The translations under genes were made by a program, and so were the position numbers. A stretch of DNA of 20,298 nucleotides from a virus: IMG/VR virus record IMGVR_UViG_3300037104_000086, positions 1 through 20,298 of that record. One strand, written 5' to 3'. The notes under the pieces are model-generated. The model had not been told where the DNA came from. It saw only the letters and a list, made by a program, of their open reading frames with translations, and searched no databases. This document shows, piece after piece, positions 13,546 through 19,590 of this stretch; position 1 is the first letter of the stretch; every line of letters begins with the position of its first letter.

Positions 13546-15297
13546 TCAAAACATTAGTTGATGATCAAAATCAAGTCTTTTCTTAGCTATCTCACAATAA
13601 TCTGGTTGTTTTTCTATACCTATTGCAGAAATATTGAGATGTTTTGCTGCAACAATAGTTGATCCTGATCCGGCGAATGGGTCTAGGATTAGGGAGTTTG
13701 TTGGAGGGGATATAAGTGTTAGTAAGTATCTCATTAGTGCGAGAGGTTTGACTGTTGGATGGGAATTCTTCGCGATCTTCTTGAATCGATCCCTTTCTCT
13801 TCCATCATCATCAATGGGCATCGCTCCGCCACATCCTGTTTGACATTCAATACCCGGCAATTCATCAAGCCCCTCATTCCTTTCGCGACTCGAGGCTTTA
13901 GCGCAATAAAAGAAACGGGAGGCTCCTCCAGTATCTGTAAAACCACCCCTAAAATGCTTTGCACTTTTTTCGTGGCCTTCTGGATGTTGTGATAAAGGAT
14001 TGCTAAAAGCTCCTCCTTTACACCCTTTACTAGTCTTTAATGGCTGAGGAGTATTGCTATAAATGCTTTTACTCACCCCACTCTGCTCATCCAACATCGC
14101 CCCCGCTTCCTCATCCAAGATTACATTGGCTGGCCAGCGGCCTTTCGTTTCCATCCGCTCATTATAAATTTCCCCTGAATGATTTCCTTCCGAACCCCTA
14201 CTGATACATCCTTGTGATCCTTGACTACCATAATTACATATCTTCCTTGGATCGGAAGCAATCCGACACCCATCAATATTAATCCCAGCCTGCCCCCACT
14301 TCTGAGCATTTTTCTTGAACGTGCCATCGCAAGGCTTCATGGCCATAATGATTGGTTCGTAGTTAGGGGATAAATTTCCAGTGTCTTTTGAAATGATCGG
14401 AGATAGACAGGACTTCAAGGTTCTCAATTCTGTTATCAGTCTTAATGCCATTCTTGTGGTGAACCTGCTCATTTCTCGTAAGACATCTTCCAAGGTGTTT
14501 CTCCACAACAAGGCGATGTTCTCCAATGTATCGCTTGTTGTGACGGACATATAAATATCCTGTATGTTTGCAAATATAATTTCCGCCCCTCCATGCAGGA
14601 TTAGATTCTCCGATAGATTTTCCGCGCATCCATTCGTGCTTACAGTTTCTTGAACAGAAGACGAATTCGCCGAGCTTGAGACGCGCTCTAGTGCGGTAAT
14701 ATTCCTTGCCACATAATTTGCATCGGCAAGTTTTTCCCAAGCGTACATTTTGACATTTTCTTGAACAGTAAACGGAAGCGCCTTGTTTAATAACGCTAGA
14801 GAATCTTTCAAATTCACTTCCGCATCGTTTACATTTGCATTTGATCTTTGGCATACATTCCTATGAATTTCATGGGTTAAATCATAAGATATTATAGCGA
14901 TAAGATGATTTATTTCATAGGGCTTTTGTCCGACCATAATCGGCTCATGAGCTGGCTTGAGAGCTGTTCCATATCCTTCGCATCCGAACTTATTGTGACT
15001 TTTAGGAAATCCCGATCCGTAGATCCACATAATGCAATCACGGATCTCAAACCCAGAATCTTCGATTGCACAAGTGAGGCGATGAAACGTTCTAGTTCCC
15101 CCCATTGCAAGTAAATGACCACCTGGCTTGGTGATTCTGAGGCATTCTTTCCAATATTCGATTCCTGGTACGGCATGATCCCATCCTTTCCCCATGAATG
15201 ATAACCCATAAGGAGGATCTGTAACAACGCCTGAGAAATGATTGTCAGGAAAGGTTTTCATGACATCTAGACAATCGCCTTGAATGATTTGCCACAT
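13546..15297 (-). CDS. Beta-class DNA (N4/N6) methyltransferase with a large in-frame insertion
   Basis: This 583-aa AdoMet-dependent enzyme methylates amino groups of adenine or cytosine, probably to protect phage DNA from host restriction. Motif IV (DPPYG, 27-31) lies near the N-terminus and the AdoMet motif (DPFAGSGSTIVAAKH) near the C-terminus, giving beta-class order. THPTVKP-like HPTVKPLALMRYL precedes it. Residues 127-309 look foreign: they interrupt the usual run ALKPAxEPI..AMKPxDGTF..N. The flanks show two imperfect copies, LKPAHEPIMVGQKP (113-126) and LSPNYEPIIMAMKP (309-322). The inserted DNA carries an HNH gene in another frame (14363-14854), yet the methyltransferase frame stays open. 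Whether the enzyme still works is unknown. No Shine-Dalgarno is obvious; the start fits the family (IIQGDCLDVMK). Confidence 0.88.
   Translation of the reverse strand: MWQIIQGDCLDVMKTFPDNHFSGVVTDPPYGLSFMGKGWDHAVPGIEYWKECLRITKPGGHLLAMGGTRTFHRLTCAIEDSGFEIRDCIMWIYGSGFPKSHNKFGCEGYGTALKPAHEPIMVGQKPYEINHLIAIISYDLTHEIHRNVCQRSNANVNDAEVNLKDSLALLNKALPFTVQENVKMYAWEKLADANYVARNITALERVSSSANSSSVQETVSTNGCAENLSENLILHGGAEIIFANIQDIYMSVTTSDTLENIALLWRNTLEDVLREMSRFTTRMALRLITELRTLKSCLSPIISKDTGNLSPNYEPIIMAMKPCDGTFKKNAQKWGQAGINIDGCRIASDPRKICNYGSQGSQGCISRGSEGNHSGEIYNERMETKGRWPANVILDEEAGAMLDEQSGVSKSIYSNTPQPLKTSKGCKGGAFSNPLSQHPEGHEKSAKHFRGGFTDTGGASRFFYCAKASSRERNEGLDELPGIECQTGCGGAMPIDDDGRERDRFKKIAKNSHPTVKPLALMRYLLTLISPPTNSLILDPFAGSGSTIVAAKHLNISAIGIEKQPDYCEIAKKRLDFDHQLMF
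14363..14854 (-). CDS. HNH homing-type endonuclease nested in the methyltransferase gene
   Basis: This 163-aa ORF has the same orientation as the methyltransferase but a different frame: each of its codons begins one nt before a methyltransferase codon. Two zinc-finger-like pairs lie at the start (CKRCGSEF with YCSRKC; CKLCGKEY with FCSRNC). A NUMOD-like GESNPAWRGG follows, then the HNH core: GEHRLVVEKHLGR, EQVHHKNGIKTDNRIENLEV. AGGA lies 4 nt before the ATG, so internal initiation is plausible. Its HNH-core codons read in the methyltransferase frame give RFTTRMALRLITELRTLKSC, without a stop. Its nuclease class differs from the two other HNH genes here. Likely a homing enzyme targeting uninterrupted methyltransferase genes (inference). 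Confidence 0.85.
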   Translation of the reverse strand: MPKIKCKCKRCGSEFERFSSVIKQGASVYCSRKCQNVRLGKTCRCKLCGKEYYRTRARLKLGEFVFCSRNCKHEWMRGKSIGESNPAWRGGNYICKHTGYLYVRHNKRYIGEHRLVVEKHLGRCLTRNEQVHHKNGIKTDNRIENLEVLSISDHFKRHWKFIP

Positions 15298-15329
15298 GGA
15301 GACGTATCAAAACATTTCTATGAAATTAT

Positions 15330-15344
15330 GTAAAGCTGCTTTAC
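15330..15344. promoter_or_regulatory. Palindromic operator-like site upstream of the leftward block
   Basis: GTAAAGC-T-GCTTTAC is a perfect 7+1+7 palindrome 33 nt before the methyltransferase start. It overlaps a possible -35 box (TTTACA) of a weak leftward promoter. Its core matches the inner part of the 27-bp palindrome at 16340-16366 (GTAAAAC-A-GTTTTAC) except for one symmetric base pair and the centre. It may be a second operator for the same regulator. Confidence 0.5.
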
Positions 15345-15371
15345 AAAAGGAATCATGATGCAGGGTAATTC

Positions 15372-15494
15372 TTGCATAGGTGCATAGGTAAACATAGGTT
15401 CTTTAATTCAGAGCCTAGAAATTGTCAGACAGTATGTATGACATATACATATAACGGATTGGAAATAGGTATGCTGACGTATGCACCTATGCAA
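15372..15494. repeat. Nested inverted-repeat region with CATAGGT units
   Basis: TTGCATAGGTGCATA (15372-15386) is repeated perfectly inverted at 15480-15494, 93 nt apart. Inside, TATGTAT (15433-15439) pairs with ATACATA (15445-15451). Three direct CATAGGT copies occur at 15375, 15383 and 15393, and the inverted ACCTATG at 15486. The segment is gene-free and lies near the junction of leftward and rightward genes. Repeated sites of this kind mark multi-operator regions or replication origins; which one cannot be told here. Confidence 0.6.
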
Positions 15495-15523
15495 TACAGA
15501 GTTGGTCTGATTAAATCGGTGAT

Positions 15524-15549
15524 ATCAACGGAATGAACATTTCGTTGGT
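15524..15549. repeat. 10-bp hairpin in the gene-free control region
   Basis: ATCAACGGAA (15524-15533) pairs with TTTCGTTGGT (15540-15549), two wobble pairs, loop of 6 nt. A further TCAACGATAT copy follows at once. The rest of 15298-15593 apart from the palindrome and repeats holds no recognisable gene. No T-run is present, so termination is unlikely. Confidence 0.4.
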
Positions 15550-15593
15550 GTCAACGATATGATCCAGTCGGTTACATTTTGTAATCTACTCAA

Positions 15594-15773
15594 TCACCCC
15601 GCAAAGAAATCGATCTGATGAGCTTTGTCTCTCTCTTTGAGAGGTTTTCTATCCTGAGACATATTGTGAATCTCCTTAAGCCATTGCATTTCTTTCTGCA
15701 ATCGGAATATCCACTTCTCAAGCCTATGTATTTTTTTTGAAAGCGTTTCATCGAAAAGATCTAGTTGTGTCAT
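15594..15773 (-). CDS. Small helical protein, 59 aa, unknown
   Basis: The protein starts MTQLDLFDETLSKKIHRLEK and continues as an amphipathic helix (WIFRLQKEMQWLKEIHNM), then a basic tail. I prefer ATG at 15773 because AAGG lies 7 nt before it; a start at 15800 would add nine residues with a poor ribosome site. The helix suggests a coiled-coil oligomer. It is the first leftward gene after the rightward ones, and about 300 nt of control region separate it from the methyltransferase. Confidence 0.6.
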   Translation of the reverse strand: MTQLDLFDETLSKKIHRLEKWIFRLQKEMQWLKEIHNMSQDRKPLKERDKAHQIDFFAG

Positions 15774-15850
15774 AGTTGGCCTTTTGAGACGTTCAATCAT
15801 ATTGGACTCACGGTTATTTAGTCTACGAAAGATATTATTTTAAGGAGAAT

Positions 15851-16108
15851 ATGGGAAGGAAAAAAGAAGTTACAAAGATGATGAAAGAAATTGAAGAGAG
15901 AGATAAAGAACCCGATCCAATTTTGTATCGTGTCTTCTTTAAGGTTATGGATGATCTAGATTATGCAGATATAGAATGTCATTGGCCTGAGATGCATCCA
16001 GACGGGTCTTTACATCTTCTAAACTGGAAAGAGAATGTCGTAGCCTGCTTTAGGAATTGGGAATATTTCTACGAAATAGTCAAGTGTAAAACTGAGATAT
16101 TGATATAA
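15851..16108 (+). CDS. Unknown rightward protein, 85 aa
   Basis: This 85-aa protein has a basic start (MGRKKEVTKMMKEIEERD) and an acidic/aromatic body (VFFKVMDDLDYADIECHW, WKENVVACFRNWEYFYEIVK). A strong AAGGAG lies just before the ATG. It is divergent from the 59-aa gene and convergent with the DUF6496 gene, and a leftward terminator begins right after its stop. No family recognised. Confidence 0.65.
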   Translation: MGRKKEVTKMMKEIEERDKEPDPILYRVFFKVMDDLDYADIECHWPEMHPDGSLHLLNWKENVVACFRNWEYFYEIVKCKTEILI

Positions 16109-16137
16109 GAAAAAGAGGTGCTTTTTTAAGGCACCTC
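16109..16137 (-). terminator. Intrinsic terminator, leftward
   Basis: On the minus strand GAGGTGC, a 9-nt A-rich loop and GCACCTC (arms 16131-16137 and 16115-16121) are followed by TTTTTCTT. This is a standard rho-independent terminator. It lies 26 nt after the DUF6496 stop and stops leftward transcripts before they enter the convergent 85-aa gene. The plus side lacks a T-run, so it works in one direction. Confidence 0.8.
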
Positions 16138-16162
16138 AGTCGGACTATCGTCCAAAATGGAG

Positions 16163-16336
16163 TTATTTGCGTTTAGGAATCTTTGCTCCGGCCTTTCTAG
16201 CCTCTGAAAGAGCTATTGCCACGGCTTGTTTTTTGGAGACTACAACTGGGCCTTTTTTCGAACCGGAATGAAGAGCGCCTTCCTTGTATTCATGCATCAC
16301 TTTCTCAATTTTCTTTTTCGATTTGGCCCTCTTCAT
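16163..16336 (-). CDS. DUF6496 family protein, 57 aa
   Basis: An open frame from ATG at 16336 to TAA at 16163 gives 57 aa. The run KVMHEYKEGALHSGSKKGP is followed by VSKKQAVAIALSEARKAGAK, the DUF6496 signature. These short basic proteins are widespread in phages and bacteria; their function is unknown. It lies downstream of the HTH gene and upstream of a terminator. The 27-bp palindrome ends 3 nt before its ATG, so binding there could control it. Only a weak AGG serves as ribosome site. Confidence 0.8.
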   Translation of the reverse strand: MKRAKSKKKIEKVMHEYKEGALHSGSKKGPVVVSKKQAVAIALSEARKAGAKIPKRK

Positions 16337-16339
16337 AAC

Positions 16340-16366
16340 CTGAATGTAAAACAGTTTTACATTCAG
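16340..16366. promoter_or_regulatory. 27-bp near-perfect palindrome, operator candidate
   Basis: CTGAATGTAAAAC (16340-16352), one A, then GTTTTACATTCAG (16354-16366) is a perfect 13-bp palindrome with a one-base centre. It lies between the HTH stop and the DUF6496 start. A one-base loop is poor for RNA folding and no T-run follows, so a binding site for a dimeric regulator is likelier than a terminator. The HTH protein encoded next to it is the natural candidate. Confidence 0.7.
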
Positions 16367-16372
16367 TGCAAA

Positions 16373-16603
16373 TTATTTTTGGAAACCAAAATCCCGTATA
16401 GACAATTCCTTGGCGTGTCTACAAATTTTTACCGCTATGCTTCTCTGTAAATTCCTGCCGTGATAAATAGGGTAAAGAGTAGAGGCGGATATGCCTGACC
16501 TTCTTGAGAAAGAATTGACTGTTTCGTTCTTTTTTAAAAGATACTCCCTGAGAGGATTTGTGTTTACCGTTTCTTCCATATAAACCGCTTGCGTTAAATT
16601 CAT
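16373..16603 (-). CDS. Small HTH (Cro/CI-like) transcription regulator
   Basis: This 76-aa protein (68 aa from Met9 at 16579) is almost entirely one helix-turn-helix domain: NPLREYLLKKNETVNSFSRR, then SGISASTLYPIYHGRNLQRS, then IAVKICRHAKELSIRDFGF. This matches the XRE/Cro layout, with no separate dimerisation or cleavage domain. It likely binds operators such as the palindrome just after its gene. If the leftward promoter at 16609-16638 is used, Met9 is the likelier start because the transcript begins near 16602. It may control the switch between leftward and rightward transcription. Confidence 0.75.
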   Translation of the reverse strand: MNLTQAVYMEETVNTNPLREYLLKKNETVNSFSRRSGISASTLYPIYHGRNLQRSIAVKICRHAKELSIRDFGFQK

Positions 16604-16638
16604 GAATTATCATAATATATTGATATAGTGAGAAGCAA
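16589..16638. promoter_or_regulatory. Candidate divergent, overlapping promoters
   Basis: Rightward: TTGCGT (16589-16594), 16-nt spacer, CATAAT (16611-16616). Leftward: TTGCTT (16638-16633), 18-nt spacer, TATGAT (16614-16609). The two -10 boxes overlap, so only one could fire at a time. This lies between the HTH gene and the rightward block. Box matches are by eye. Confidence 0.35.
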
Positions 16639-16831
16639 GAGAAAACATGATGAAAGCATGGAAAAGTTTAGCAAAAAAGAAGAGCGAGAATGGATCTATA
16701 ACAGGATCTTAAAATACTCAGAACAGCACATAAAAAAACCCGTTGATGAAAGCAACGGGTCAAACCTATACAGGGAATATGATGATAGCCGAAGATTATA
16801 CAGAAGAAGACGTTTGTTTGGAAGATCTTAA
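16628..16831 (+). CDS. Possible small basic protein, 67 aa
   Basis: The frame starts at GTG 16628 or ATG 16658 and reads EKFSKKEEREWIYNRILKYS, then an Arg/Tyr-rich end (SRRLYRRRRLFGRS). Neither start has a Shine-Dalgarno. The Arg-rich end is the shifted reading of the acidic start of the next gene, which makes it suspicious, and a leftward terminator lies within. The first 40 residues look protein-like. It may be real, shorter or absent. Confidence 0.4.
   Translation: MRSKRKHDESMEKFSKKEEREWIYNRILKYSEQHIKKPVDESNGSNLYREYDDSRRLYRRRRLFGRS
16732..16760 (-). terminator. Intrinsic terminator, leftward, inside the rightward block
   Basis: On the minus strand ACCCGTTG, a 7-nt loop and CAACGGGT (arms 16753-16760 and 16738-16745) are followed by a run of T (complement of A at 16732-16738). 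The 8-bp stem plus T-run is a strong rho-independent terminator for leftward transcripts. No leftward gene lies to its right in the window, so it would stop antisense transcription before the HTH gene. The rightward strand lacks a T-run. Confidence 0.7.
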
Positions 16832-16934
16832 GAAAGAGATCGACGATCTGCACTTAGAAATACGATACATTTCACACTTAGCTGAGAATCTGGTTAAGGA
16901 AATAAAATCACTTATAGATGCGATAGAACTATGA
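16779..16934 (+). CDS. Small acidic coiled-coil protein, 51 aa
   Basis: From the ATG at 16779 (AGGG 4 nt upstream) the frame gives MMIAEDYTEEDVCLEDLKKE, then helical heptads (IDDLHLEIRYISHLAENLVK) to LIDAIEL. I prefer this over a start at 16743, which has no ribosome site and lies in the terminator hairpin. The stop overlaps the next ATG (ATGA). The leucine spacing suggests a short coiled coil. Function unknown. Confidence 0.6.
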   Translation: MMIAEDYTEEDVCLEDLKKEIDDLHLEIRYISHLAENLVKEIKSLIDAIEL

Positions 16935-17176
16935 AAAAATATGAAACAAAAAGAGGATTTATTATTTATAAATTCAAAGATAAATACGATTCAAATTGTT
17001 CTCTTCAGCAAAGCTCTATAGCAGATTATGAAGCAGTATGGCTAGGAAGCGATGAGGATCAAAAAAAACATTCTGTAACAGGGGAACTTTTGACTACGCG
17101 AATGCACCTAGACAGGAAGTTGGCTCGACAAATTGGATTAAAACTAATTACATTTTCTGAAACTGGAGAAATTTGA
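16931..17176 (+). CDS. Conserved phage protein, SSxA-WLG-RMHL type, unknown function
   Basis: The 81-aa protein contains CSLQQSSIADYEAVWLGSDE and later LLTTRMHLDRKLARQIGLKL, ending FSETGEI. I recognise this layout (CSLQxSS, a WLG, then TRMHL and a final ETGE) from many phage hypothetical proteins, which usually have a longer middle. No function has been fixed to my knowledge. It is coupled to both neighbours (ATGA before, TGATG after). Confidence 0.75.
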   Translation: MKKYETKRGFIIYKFKDKYDSNCSLQQSSIADYEAVWLGSDEDQKKHSVTGELLTTRMHLDRKLARQIGLKLITFSETGEI

Positions 17177-17316
17177 TGAACTATTTTGCCTACGAAAACA
17201 TGACACCCTATGAAGATCACCTCACCACCGATGAATGGGAAGAGCTGATACATAACAGAGAAGAGAGAGCAGAAGACATTTTGGACGATTTAGAGCGAGG
17301 GATAGGCGATGAGTGA
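17176..17316 (+). CDS. Small acidic protein, 46 aa
   Basis: An open frame from ATG 17176 to TGA 17316 encodes 46 aa, strongly acidic (MNYFAYENMTPYEDHLTTDE, then ERAEDILDDLERGIGDE). Its ATG shares a base with the preceding TGA, and its end overlaps the Bet start by 8 nt. The coupling suggests it is translated. It may be a partner or inhibitor, but nothing shows this. Confidence 0.6.
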   Translation: MNYFAYENMTPYEDHLTTDEWEELIHNREERAEDILDDLERGIGDE

Positions 17317-18046
17317 AAATAACGAAATTATTTCTATAGAATTTGATGAAAAAAAGATGGAACTCATCAAAAATACTGTTTGTAAGGATGCTACTCAGGC
17401 CGAATATGAAGTTTTCATTGAGATCTGTAAAACAACAAAGCTAAACCCTCTTTTCAAACAGATCTATTTTATAAAAAGAGGTGGAGTAGCAACTCATCAA
17501 ACGTCAATTGATGGCTTAAGACTTATTGCCGATAGAACTAAAAGATATATCCCAGGAAGAGAGCCATCTTTTGTATATGACAAGAGCGGAACACTTTTTA
17601 GCGCAACTAGTTATGTAAAAAAGCTAGCCCACGATGGAAGTTGGCACGAAGTAGCAGCTACAGCAATGTTTCATGAATACAATGCAAAAGTGAACGTATG
17701 GAATAAGATGCCGCATATCATGTTGGCCAAATGCGCTGAAGCTTTAGCATTAAGAAGAGCTTTCCCCGCTGATATGTTAGGAATTTACACAAGAGAAGAA
17801 ATGGAACAAGCGGATGTACAAATACCTGAACAGATAAGAGCTGAACTCATCCAGCCAACAGTCGAAACCTTGGGCATCAAAGAAATCCTGGAGATAGAGG
17901 CCATGATCGGAGAGGATGTGGATCTTCTAGACCGTATTTTGAAATCCTACGGGAAGACAAAACTAAGTGAAATCGAAAGAGTACACTATCTTGCCATCAC
18001 TAGAGGCTTGGAAAAGAAATACGGGAAGACAAGTGAGAATACTTAA
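17309..18046 (+). CDS. bet: Phage recombination protein Bet (RecT family)
   Basis: This 245-aa single-strand annealing protein pairs complementary DNA ends made by the partner exonuclease, in the cytoplasm. Family marks are CKTTKLNPLFKQIYFIKR, THQTSIDGLRLIADRT, then AKVNVWNKMPHIMLAKCAEALALRRAFP. The length is near that of lambda Beta (261 aa). The next gene, a YqaJ-like nuclease, overlaps its end by 14 nt, the classical annealase/exonuclease pair. A GAGGG sequence lies 8 nt before the ATG. The C-terminal 60 residues (LGIKEILEIEAMIGEDVDLL) are helical and may bind host SSB or the nuclease. Confidence 0.92.
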   Translation: MSENNEIISIEFDEKKMELIKNTVCKDATQAEYEVFIEICKTTKLNPLFKQIYFIKRGGVATHQTSIDGLRLIADRTKRYIPGREPSFVYDKSGTLFSATSYVKKLAHDGSWHEVAATAMFHEYNAKVNVWNKMPHIMLAKCAEALALRRAFPADMLGIYTREEMEQADVQIPEQIRAELIQPTVETLGIKEILEIEAMIGEDVDLLDRILKSYGKTKLSEIERVHYLAITRGLEKKYGKTSENT

Positions 18047-18662
18047 ACTTCAACAAAATACGCCTGAGTGGTATGCGCTCAGGCCTTCTAAAATAGGTGC
18101 ATCCGATGCTGCCTCGATTACTGGGAAGAATCCTTACAAAACTCCCTTCATGGTTTGGGAAGAAAAACTTCTTGGAAAGGAAACGCCAATCAATGAATTC
18201 ATGCAAAGGGGCATCGACATGGAGCCGGAAGCCAGGGAATGGATTTCCAATAAGCACAACACCAAGTATGAAACCGTTTGCGCCGAAGACGAAAATAGAT
18301 CCTGGAGAATCGCCTCATTAGATGGTTGGGATGGAAAGGTTCATGTAGAGATAAAATGTCCTACATTAAGGCGTTTAAAAGATATGCAAAATGGCATAGT
18401 GCCTGAGTACTGGATAATCCAAGTCCAACACCAAATGATAGTTTCAGGATGTGCAGGCGCTTACCTTTTGGGATATAGCCCCGAGATGCAAGTAGAAATA
18501 TTCATAGAAAGAGACGAAGAAGTTATTGCAGAAATTCAGGAAAAAGAGGAACAATTCTACGAAAATTATATGCTCACTGGTATCGCGCCTCCTCTTTGTT
18601 CGTTGGATATAGAGAAGAGCGATCATGAGATGAGTTGGATGCCGTTCATAATGGGGATTTGA
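18033..18662 (+). CDS. YqaJ-type phage exonuclease (lambda Exo-like)
   Basis: This 209-aa nuclease resects double-stranded DNA ends for Bet. The PD-(D/E)XK core is visible: PEWYALRPSKIGASDAASIT (11-30), RGIDMEPEAREW, SLDGWD (D97), EIKCP (E106, K108) and QVQHQM (Q132, Q134). I chose GTG at 18033 because family members begin right before the QxTPEW motif; the longer ATG at 17967 would run 80 nt inside bet. GGGA lies about 7-8 nt before. It is probably a ring-shaped oligomer, as known for lambda Exo. All catalytic residues are present. Confidence 0.9.
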   Translation: MRILKLQQNTPEWYALRPSKIGASDAASITGKNPYKTPFMVWEEKLLGKETPINEFMQRGIDMEPEAREWISNKHNTKYETVCAEDENRSWRIASLDGWDGKVHVEIKCPTLRRLKDMQNGIVPEYWIIQVQHQMIVSGCAGAYLLGYSPEMQVEIFIERDEEVIAEIQEKEEQFYENYMLTGIAPPLCSLDIEKSDHEMSWMPFIMGI

Positions 18663-19096
18663 TGACCGTTTCTGTTGACTGCGAATTGAAAATATATTCT
18701 GTTTCCGACTGGGAAGAGATAGAAAATCCCAACGAGATAAAAATTCAGAATCTAGTCTTAAAAAGACTTGATGATCTGTCGATGCTTTGCAAACACAAAG
18801 GAAAAAAGATCATTACCGCGACTAAAACCGCAGCCAGCACGAAAGGGAGCGTGTTTTCAATCATCACTGGATTAGCCCTAATTGGGCTAGGCGCTGTTAT
18901 CAGTCTGGCTTGCCCACCTGCCGGAGCGATCATATCAGGGACTGGAATTTCCCTTGTAGCTAGCGCCGTGGTGAATGAAATTAATGATGCTGCGGAACCG
19001 ACAAAACCTAAATCCCCACAAATACAACCGCCTTCTGGATCGCATCCTAATGAAATTGAGTATGGCGGGACTATTTCAATCACAATGCCTATATAA
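18662..19096 (+). CDS. Membrane protein with hydrophobic hairpin, holin-like candidate
   Basis: The 144-aa protein begins at ATG 18662, which shares a base with the exonuclease TGA (TGATG) and has GGGG upstream. Residues 1-60 are soluble (KIQNLVLKRLDDLSML). Two adjacent hydrophobic stretches follow (VFSIITGLALIGLGAVISL and AGAIISGTGISLVASAVV) joined by CPP, a likely membrane hairpin. The end is a Pro/Ser-rich tail (KPKSPQIQPPSG). It could be a holin, a pore-forming toxin or a membrane anchor. It precedes an outer-membrane-like gene and a single-span peptide. No endolysin is visible, so the holin idea is weak. Confidence 0.6.
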   Translation: MTVSVDCELKIYSVSDWEEIENPNEIKIQNLVLKRLDDLSMLCKHKGKKIITATKTAASTKGSVFSIITGLALIGLGAVISLACPPAGAIISGTGISLVASAVVNEINDAAEPTKPKSPQIQPPSGSHPNEIEYGGTISITMPI

Positions 19097-19110
19097 AAAT
19101 GGAGAAAAGA

Positions 19111-19590
19111 ATGAAAAATCTAGCACTCGGCTTATTGGCCTTAACAACAACCGTATTTTCTCAAGAAAAACCTAAAGAAATTCAGGACATGTTCTACGTC
19201 ACGATGGGCTCTGAAATACCGACAAAAGCTGTATATGGATACAGTAAATCCGATCGATCATTCGTTTCTGTGGGAATGGGAATAAGAGCATTTCCTCATG
19301 AAGATCATGGAATAGATGTTAGCCTATCCCTATTACAGCACCCCTTAATTCGCATGAACGATGTGGCAATAGGATATATATACCGCCCTCAGTTCTTAGG
19401 AGGAACCTACCTTTCTGTGTCTGGGTATGCAAGGGATGAAATCACCTGCTGGTTCACTAAATTCTATCGTGTTGGGTTAAGAGGATCATTTGGCTATCAA
19501 GTTCCTACCATCTCAGGCAAGAGTTCATTCATAGAAGCTGGCCTTGATGAGCATTACAATTTGACCATTAGATCAGGGCTGTTGTTTTAA
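19111..19590 (+). CDS. Secreted beta-barrel-like outer membrane protein
   Basis: This 159-aa protein has a signal peptide (MKNLALGLLALTTTVFS, cut probably before QEKP). Alternating aromatic and polar strands follow (MFYVTMGSEI, FVSVGMGIRAF, VAIGYIYRPQ, YLSVSGYA, YRVGLRGSFGYQV) and it ends ...RSGLLF with a terminal Phe, the outer-membrane insertion signal. I chose ATG 19111 because GGAG lies 6 nt before it and the signal peptide starts there; ATG 19099 adds four residues. The size suits an 8-stranded barrel. Phage Lom-like proteins alter the host surface; superinfection exclusion or a virulence role is inference. The host must have an outer membrane. Confidence 0.7.
   Translation: MKNLALGLLALTTTVFSQEKPKEIQDMFYVTMGSEIPTKAVYGYSKSDRSFVSVGMGIRAFPHEDHGIDVSLSLLQHPLIRMNDVAIGYIYRPQFLGGTYLSVSGYARDEITCWFTKFYRVGLRGSFGYQVPTISGKSSFIEAGLDEHYNLTIRSGLLF

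Noticed and set aside
14371-14919. Group I intron or intein in the methyltransferase gene
   Set aside because: The insertion is almost fully occupied by the HNH ORF, so a ribozyme does not fit, and the borders lack intein splice residues. The host frame is open throughout.
16340-16366. Reading the 27-bp palindrome as a terminator of the HTH gene
   Set aside because: The loop would be one base and no T-run follows on either strand.
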